Source: Lolium rigidum
Lineage: Eukaryota; Streptophyta; Magnoliopsida; Poales; Poaceae
DNA: 64,000 nucleotides
Assembly: GCF_022539505.1 (NCBI RefSeq)
Contig: NC_061514.1
Coordinates: 247,678,124-247,742,123, forward strand
Direction: 5' to 3'
How positions within the stretch are numbered: the first letter of the stretch is position 1; each line of letters begins with the position of its first letter. The notes beneath the pieces are model-generated. The model was not told the DNA's origin and made no database searches. It was given only the letters and a program-made list of their open reading frames with translations. Shown here in pieces: positions 56,983 to 64,000 of the stretch. The translations under genes and the position numbers were made by a program.

Positions 56983-57645
56983 GAAAGCACGCTCATCGAG
57001 TTCCTCCGTGAGCGCTGAGAAATCTTCGCATGGTGTCCAGCTGACATGCCAGGAGTACCCAGGGAACTTGTCGACCACCCCCTTAATCTGGATCCAAGGG
57101 CTAGGCCAATTCGACAACCTTTGCGGCGTTTTTCGGAACCAAACCGCAAAGATATGCTCTCGGAAATCAATCGACTTCGAGAAGCAAATTTCATTAAGGA
57201 GCTACACATAGAGTCCACGTGGGTCGCTAACCCAGTTCTGGTCCCAAAGAAAAACACTGATGTCCTTCGCATGTGCATCGACTTCACGTGTCTCAATAAA
57301 CATTGTCCAAAGGATCACTTTCCCCTCCCAAGGATCGATCAAATTATCGACTCCACAGCGGGATGCGAACGTCTTTCCTTCCTGGATGCGTATTCTGGTT
57401 ATAATCAGACCCGCCTAAAATAAGAAGATGAAGTCAAAACAGCTTTCATAACCCCTTATGGCGTGTTTTGTTACAGAACAATTCCTTTCGGGTTGAAAAA
57501 CGCGGGAGCAACTTATCAGGGGATGATGCAGAAGTGTCTTGCCACACAGATCGGCAGGAATGTTCAAGTATACATTGACGATGTCGTTATAACAACAAAG
57601 CAAGGATCATCCCTGATTGATGATCTCAAGGAAACCTTTGAAAAC
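56983..57645 (+). pseudogene. TAT-3 reverse transcriptase, truncated by element E
   Basis: 'FAWCPADMPGVPRELV', 'MCIDFTCLNKHCPKDHFPLPRIDQI', 'FLDAYSGYNQ', 'PFGLKNAGATYQGMMQ' and catalytic 'YIDDVVI', ending 'LKETFEN' where an LTR begins. Breaks: a TGA near 57018 in place of Trp and a TAA at 57420-57422. The remainder is beyond the window. Confidence 0.88.
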
Positions 57646-59396
57646 TGATGTCTACGTTCCCCCTCCTTTCCTGTAGACAGTGTTGGGCCTCCAAGAGCAG
57701 AGGTTTGTAGAACAGCAGCAAGTTTCCCTTAAGTGGATACCCAAGGTTTATCGAACTCAGGGAGGAAGAGGTCAAAGATATCCCTCTCATGCAACCCCGC
57801 AACCACAAAGCAAGAAGTCTCTTGTGTCCCCAACACACCTAATAGGTGCACTAGTTCGGCGAAGAGATAGTGAAATACAGGTGGTATAAATAAGTATGAG
57901 CAGTAGCAACGGTGCCGGAAAAGTGCTTGGCGTGTAGTTGATGGTGGTGGTATTGCAGCGAGTAGTAACGCGATAAAACAAGTAATAAGCAAGTAGTAAC
58001 TCAGCAAGTAGTAACGCAGCGAGTAGTAAACAAGCAGTAGTAACTCAGCGAGTATTTAGGAACAAGGCCTAGGGATTACACTTTCACTAGTGGACACTCT
58101 CAACATTGATCACATAACAGAATAGATAAATGCATACTCTACACTTTTGTTGGATGATGAACACATTGCGTAGGATTACACGAACCCTCAATGCCGGAGT
58201 TAACAAGCTCCACAATAATGCTCATGTTTAAGTAACCTTTAGTGTAAGATAGATCAACGCTACTAAACCAAGTACTAGCATAGCATGCACACTCGTCACC
58301 TTCATGCATATGTAGGAGGAATAGATCACATCAATATTATCATAGCAATAGTTAACTCCATAATCTACAAGAGATCATGATCATAGCATAAACCAAGTAC
58401 TAACACGGTGCACGCACTGTCACCTTTACACACGTGCAGGAGGAATAAACTACTTTAATAACAAATCACTAGAGTAGCACATGGATAAATTGTGATACAA
58501 CATGCTGCAATCTTAAAGAGATATAAATAAGCACCTCACTATGCCATTCAACAGTGAATAAGTATTCTGTGAAATCTAGCCTAAGAGACCCACACGGTGC
58601 ACACACTCGTCACCTTTACACACGTGGGACGAGGAGTCTCCGGAGATCACATAAGTAAAACTCACTTGACTAGCATAATGACATCTAGATTACAAGCATC
58701 ATCATATGAATCTCAATCATGTAAGGCAGCTCATGAGATTATTGTATTGAAGCACATAGGAGAGAGATGAACCACATAGCTACCGGTACAGCCCCGAACC
58801 TCGATGGAGAACTACTCCCTCCTCATGGGAGCAGCAGCGGTGATGAAGATGGCGGTGGAGATGGCAGCGGTGTCGATGGAGAAGCCTTCCGGGGGCACTT
58901 CCCCGCTCCGGCAGGGTGCCGGAACAGAGATCCTGTCCCCCAGATCTTGGCTTCGCGATGGCGGCGGCTCTGGAAGGTTTCTGTGGGTTTCGTCAATTGG
59001 TATCGGGTTTTCTGGTCCAGGGGCTTTATATAGGCGAAGAGGCGGCGCCAGGGGGTCGAAGGGCTGACCAAACCCTAGGGGGGCGCGGGCCCCCCCTAGG
59101 CCGCGCCAGGGCATGGTGGGCCTGTGCCCCCCCTCTGGTCCCTCTCGTGTGTTCTGGATGCTTCCGGGGATTCTAAGATCTTTGGCGTTGATTTCGTCCG
59201 ATTCCGAGAATATTTCGTTACTAGGATTTCTGAAACCAAAAACAGCAGAAAACGAGAACCGGCACTTCGGCATCTTGTTAATAGGTTAGTTCCGGAAAAT
59301 GCACGAATATGACATAAAGTGTGCATAAAACATGTAGATAACATCAATAATGTGGCATGGAACACAAGAAATTATCGATACGTTGGAGACGTATCG
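57646..59396 (-). repeat. 3' LTR of element E
   Basis: 1,751 bp, starting TGATGTCTACG and ending GACGTATCG, where the final base should be A (CGG read for CAG at the LTR/PPT border). Near-identical to 62907-64000 apart from CAG/CTG-type differences. Confidence 0.92.
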
Positions 59397-61997
59397 GCAT
59401 CCCCAAGCTTAGTTCCGCTCGTCCCGAGCGAGGTAAAACGATAACAAAGATAATTTCGGAGTGACATGCCATCATAAACTTGATCATACTATTTGTACAA
59501 GCATATGTAGTGAATGCAGCGATCAAAACAATGGTGATGACATGAGTAAACAAGTGAATCATAAAGCAAAGACTTTTCATGAATAGCACTTCAAGACAAG
59601 CATCAATAAGTCTTGCATAAGAGTTAACTCATAAAGCAATAATTCAAAGTAAAGGTATTGAAGCAACACAAAAGAAGATTAAGTTTCAGCGGTTGCTTTC
59701 AACTTGTAACATGTATATCTCATGGATATTGTCAACATAGAGTAATATAATAAGTGCAATAAGCGAATATGTAGGAATCAATGCACAGTTCACACAAGTG
59801 TTTGCTTCTTGAGGTGGAGAGAAATAGGTGAACTGACTCAACATTGAAAGTAAAAGAATGGTCCTCATAGAGGAAAAGCATCGATTGCTATATTTGTGCT
59901 AGAGCTTTGATTTTGAAAACATGAAACAATTTTGTCAACGGTAGTAATAAAGCATATGCATCATGTAAATTATATCTTATAAGTTGCAAGCCTCAAGCAT
60001 AGTGTACTAATAGTGCCCGCACCTTGTCCTAATTAGCTTGGACTACCTGGATTATCACCGCAATACATATGCTTTAACCAAGTATCACAAAGGGGTACCT
60101 CTATGCCGCCTCGTACAAAGGTCTAAGGAGAAAGCTCGCATTTGGATTTCTCGCTTTTGATTATTCTCAACTTAGACATCCATACCGGGACAACATAGAC
60201 AACGAGATAATGGACTCCTCTTTTAATGCTTTAAGCATTCAACAACAATTAATTCTTTTCTCATTAGAGATTTGAGGATGTTTGTCCAAAGCTGAAACTT
60301 CCACCATGGAACATGGCTTTAGTTAGCGGCCCAATGTTCTTCTCTCACAATATGCATGCTCAAACCATTCAACTCAGTGTAGATCGCCCTTACTTCCGAC
60401 AAGACGAACATGCATAGCAACTCACATGAAATTCAACAATGAGTTGATGGCGTTCCCAGATAAACATGGTTATCGCACAACAAGCAACTTAATAAGAGAT
60501 AAAGTGCATAATTACATATTCAATACCACAATAGTTTTTAAGCTATTTGTCCCATGAGCTATATATTGCAAAGGTGAATGATGGAATTTTAAAGGTAGCA
60601 CTCAAGCAATTTACTTTGGAATGGCTGGAAAATACCATGTAGTAGGTAGGTATGGTGGACACAAATGGCATAGTGGTTGGCTCAAGTATTTTGGATGCAT
60701 GAGAAGTATTCCCTCTCGATACAAGGTTTAGGCTAGCAAGGCTATTTGAAACAAACACAAGGATGAACGGTACAGCAAAACTCACATAAAAGACATATTG
60801 TAAACATTATAAGACTCTACACCGTCTTCCTTGTTGTTCAAACTCAATACTAGAAATTATCTAGACCTTAGAGAAACCAAATATGCAAACCAAATTTTAG
60901 CATGCTCTATGTATTTCTTCATTAATGGGTGCAAAGCATATGATGCAAGAGCTTAAACATGAGCACAACAATTGCCAAGTATCACATTACCCAAGACATT
61001 ATAGCAATTACTACATGTATCATTTTCCAATTCCAACCATATAACAATTTAACGAAGGAGAAACTTCGCCATGAATACTATGAGTAGAAACCAAGGACAT
61101 ACTTGTCCATATGCTACAGCGGAGCGTGTATCTCTCCCATAAAGTGAATGCTAGGATCCATTTTATTCAAACAAAACAAAAACAAAAACAAACCGACGCT
61201 CCAAGAAAAAGCACATAAGATGTGATGGAATAAAAATATAGTTTCGGGGGAGGAACCTGATAATTTGTTGATGAAGAAGGGGATGCCTTGGGCATCCCCA
61301 AGCTTAGACGCTTGAGTCTTCTTGATATATGCAGGGGTGAACCACCGGGTGCATCCCCAAGCTTAGAGCTTTCACTCTCCTTGATCATAGTATATCATCC
61401 TCCTCTCTTGACCCTTGAAAACTTCCTCCACACCAAACTCGAAACAACTCATTAGAGGGTTAGTGGACAATAAAAATTAACATGTTCAGAGGTGACACAA
61501 TCATTCTTAACACTTCTGGTCATTGCATAAAGCTACTGGACATTAATGGATCAAAGAAATTCATCCAACATAGCAAAAGAGGCAATGCGAAATAAAAGGC
61601 AGAATCTGTCAAAACAGAACAGTCCGTAAAGATGGATTTTATTAGGCCACCAGACTTGCTCAAACGAAAATGCTCAAATTGAATGAAAGTTGCGTACATA
61701 TCTGAGGATCACTCACGTAAATTGGCATAATTTTCTGAGTTACCTACAGAGAATTTTACCCAGATTCGTGACAGCAAAGAAATCTGTTTCTGCGCAGTAA
61801 TCCAAATCTAGTACTTACTTTACTATCAAAGACTTTACTTGGCACAACAAAACACAAAACTAAGATAAGGAGAGGTTGCTACAGTAGTAAACAACTTCCA
61901 AGACACAAATATAAAACAAAGTACTGTAGCAAAATAACACATGGGTTATCTCCCAAGAAGTTCTTTCTTTTTAGCCATTAAGATGGGCTCAGCAGTT
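59397..61997 (-). other. Element E non-coding internal region
   Basis: No long ORF. The PPT-like motif CATCCCCAAGCTTAG occurs at 59398, 61291 and 61352, and a related CTTCCCCAAGCTTAG at 62573. Confidence 0.65.
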
Positions 61998-62741
61998 TTA
62001 ATGATGCACTCGCAAGAAATAGTATTTGAAGCAAAAGAGAGCATCAAGAGGCAAATTCAAAACACATTTAAGTCTAACATGCTTCCTATGCATAGGAATC
62101 TTGTAAATAAACAAGTTCATGAGGAGCAAAGTAACAAGCATAGGAAGATAAAACAAGTGTAGCATCAAAAATTTCAGCACATAGAGAGGTGTTTTAGTAA
62201 CATGAAAATTTCTACAACCATATTTTCCTCTCTCATAATAACTTTCAGTAGCATCATGAGCAAACTCAACAATATAACTATCAAATGAAACATTCTTATC
62301 ATGAGTCTCATGCATAAAATTATTACTACTCCCAACATAAGCATAATCAATTTTATTAGTTGTAGTGGGAGCAAATTCAACAAAGTAGCTATCATTATTA
62401 TTCTCATCATCAAATATAGGAGGCATATTGTAATCATAATCAAATTCACTCTCCATAGTAGGTGGCACCAAAAGACCACTATCATTATAATCATCATAAA
62501 TAGGAGGTAAAGAATCAACAAAGTAAATTTTCTCCTCAATGCTTGGGGGACTAAAAAGATCATGAAAACCAGCTTCCCCAAGCTTAGAACTTTCTATATT
62601 ATTGTCAACAATGGTGTTCAAAGCGTTCATACTAATATTACTACCAGCATGCAAAGAAGATTTCATAGGTTTTTTAATTTTCGCATCAAACAATCCATGT
62701 TTTAAATCAGGAAATAGAATAAGAAGCTCACTCTTGTACAT
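61998..62741 (-). CDS. Element E hypothetical ORF, 247 residues with hydrophobic C-terminus
   Basis: Uninterrupted frame from ATG 62741 to stop 61998. The first 150 residues are acidic and Asn/Tyr-rich with repeated 'PPIYDDYND' / 'PPIFDDENN' and 'SYFVEFAPTT' / 'SYIVEFAHDA' motifs. Then comes 'GKYGCRNFHVTKTPLY', a hydrophobic stretch of about 20 residues ('FYLPMLVTLLLMNLFIYK'), a basic stretch and a second moderately hydrophobic end. It looks like a membrane-anchored protein. It is the only coding region of a non-autonomous element. Function unknown; an env-type relic or captured sequence are both possible. Confidence 0.65.
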   Translation of the reverse strand: MYKSELLILFPDLKHGLFDAKIKKPMKSSLHAGSNISMNALNTIVDNNIESSKLGEAGFHDLFSPPSIEEKIYFVDSLPPIYDDYNDSGLLVPPTMESEFDYDYNMPPIFDDENNNDSYFVEFAPTTTNKIDYAYVGSSNNFMHETHDKNVSFDSYIVEFAHDATESYYERGKYGCRNFHVTKTPLYVLKFLMLHLFYLPMLVTLLLMNLFIYKIPMHRKHVRLKCVLNLPLDALFCFKYYFLRVHH

Positions 62742-62906
62742 TATGCCAAACTAGTGTAAACAAGAAACAACAAGATGCAATTGCAGGATCTAAAGGAAAT
62801 AGCTTCGAGCACACACACGACGGCGCCGAGAAAAATACTTTACCCGAGACCGTAGTATGAGAGCCTTTTACCTTTCCTCCCCGGCAACGGCGCCGAGAAA
62901 AGTGCT

Positions 62907-64000
62907 TGATGTCTACGTTCCCCCTCCTTTCCTGTAGACAGTGTTGGGCCTCCAAGAGCGAGAGGTTTGTAGAACAGCAGCAAGTTTCCCTTAAGTGGAT
63001 ACCCAAGGTTTATCGAACTCGGGGAGGAAGAGGTCAAAGATATCCCTCTCATGCAACCCTGCAACCACAAAGCAAGAAGTCTCTTGTGTCCCCAACACAC
63101 CTAATAGGTGCACTAGTTCGGCGAAGAGATAGTGAAATACAGGTGGTATAAATAAGTATGAGCAAGTAGCAACGGTGCCGAGAAAAGTGCTTGGCGTGTA
63201 GTTGATGGTGGTGGTATTGCAGCGATAGTAACGCATGATAAAACGAGTAACAAGCGGTAGTAACTCAGCGGTAGTAACGCAGCGGTAGTAAACAAGCGGT
63301 AGTAACTCAGCGGTATTTAGGAACAAGGCCTAGGGATTACACTTTCACTAGTGGACACTCTCAACATTGATCACATAACGAGAATAGATAAATGCATACT
63401 CTACACTTTTGTTGGATGATGAACACATTGCGTAGGATTACACGAACCCTCAATGCCGGAGTTAACAAGCTCCACAATAATGCTCATGTTTAAGTAACCT
63501 TTAGTGTAAGATAGATCAACGCTACTAAACCAAGTACTAGCATAGCATGCACACCTGTCACCTTCATGCATATGTAGGAGGAATAGATCACATCAATATT
63601 ATCATAGCAATAGTTAACTCCATAATCTACAAGAGATCATGATCATAGCATAAACCAAGTACTAACACGGTGCACGCACTTGTCACCTTTACACACGTGC
63701 GGGAGGAATAAACTACTTTAATAACAAATCACTAGAGTAGCACATGGATAAATTGTGATACAACATGCTGCAATCTTAAAGAGATATAAATAAGCACCTC
63801 ACTATGCCATTCAACGAGTGAATAAGTATTCTGTGAAATCTAGCCTAAGAGACCCACACGGTGCACACACTTGTCACCTTTACACACGTGGGACGAGGAG
63901 TCTCCGGAGATCACATAAGTAAAACTCACTTGACTAGCATAATGACATCTAGATTACAAGCATCATCATATGAATCTCAATCATGTAAGGCAGCTCATGA
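62907..64000 (-). repeat. 5' LTR of element E (partial)
   Basis: Starts TGATGTCTACG after the PBS region (GGCAACGGCGCCGAGAAAAGTGC); continues past the window end. Aligns with the first 1.1 kb of 57646-59396. Confidence 0.92.

Larger units (their letters stand above)
31398..57645 (+). mobile_element. Second plus-strand TAT element (TAT-3), twice interrupted, continues past window
   Basis: 5' LTR 31398-31782, PBS, start of gag, then a 21,974-bp Athila array (32554-54527) flanked by ATGAC. Gag resumes at 54528 and continues through protease to RT, which stops at 57645 where a third retrotransposon begins. Protein order matches TAT-1. The rest of RT, integrase and the 3' LTR must lie beyond the window. 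Bases before the LTR are ACCGT; the partner duplication is not visible. Confidence 0.9.
57646..64000 (-). mobile_element. Non-autonomous Athila-related LTR element (element E), runs off window
   Basis: 3' LTR 57646-59396, internal region of only 3.5 kb (59397-62906), then the 5' LTR from 62907 to the window end. PBS GGCAACGGCGCCG lies left of 62907 and the reversed polypurine tract CATCCCCAAGCTTAG right of 59396, fixing minus orientation. No RT or integrase is present, so it must use proteins of a relative. Left flank is AAAAC (57641-57645); the partner duplication is outside the window. Confidence 0.88.

Noticed and set aside
57646..59396. Reading the small frames at 57680-57889 and 62906-63151 as genes
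   Set aside because: They lie in LTRs and are present only as LTR copies with no coding signature.
1..64000. CRISPR arrays, rRNA, tRNA, bacterial promoters or operons
   Set aside because: None seen; tandem repeats here lack the spacer pattern and the sequence is plant nuclear.

Overview
The window is nuclear DNA of a grass, most likely a cool-season grass (Pooideae, Triticeae or Poeae). Evidence: nested Ty3/gypsy LTR retrotransposons of the Athila type (resembling wheat families such as WHAM and Sabrina; names unverified) and the TAT type (Retand/RIRE2/Grande-like), LINEs with typical grass leaders, a hAT-type MITE, and one intron-containing host gene. No rRNA, tRNA, CRISPR or bacterial-type operon was seen.

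Layout. 1-5120: minus-strand LINE (RT, endonuclease, end of ORF1), broken by a 693-bp hAT-type element (2150-2842, 8-bp TSD) and a 1.6-kb GC-rich poly(A) retroposon (3344-4980, 14-bp TSD). 6388-12038: the only convincing host gene, minus strand, four phase-compatible exons encoding a predicted 177-residue protein with one membrane segment and an organelle-type N-terminus. Its 4.3-kb first intron holds a higher-order tandem repeat and a 278-bp perfect (CAAA)n tract. 12652-25747: complete TAT-type element (two 386-bp LTRs, TSD CTCAC) with gag-pol on the plus strand and a spliced antisense gene behind pol. 25753-31397: a small GC-rich remnant split by a LINE 3' end, a truncated minus-strand TAT element whose LTR is split by a solo LTR, a minisatellite and a fragment with inverted 'tagtcccgg' motifs. 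31398 to beyond 57645: a second TAT element, split in gag by a 21,974-bp Athila LTR-INT-LTR-INT-LTR tandem array (32554-54527, one TSD ATGAC) and in RT by a non-autonomous element that runs off the window end (57646-64000). The second Athila internal region itself contains a truncated element (46942-49891).

Main observation. Retroelement copies in the window differ from each other repeatedly at CAG/CTG trinucleotides (CAG read as CGAG, CGG or CG; CTG as CTTG). Most frameshifts examined in the retroelement coding regions sit on such sites. CAG/CTG are symmetric CHG methylation sites in plants, so I infer systematic long-read base-calling error at methylated CHG, not mutation. Many apparent pseudogene breaks here may therefore be artefacts. 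Biologically, the best second looks are the spliced antisense gene in the TAT element, the tandem Athila array with a single TSD, the uncharacterised host gene, and an in-frame TAG shared by both TAT copies between protease and RT.
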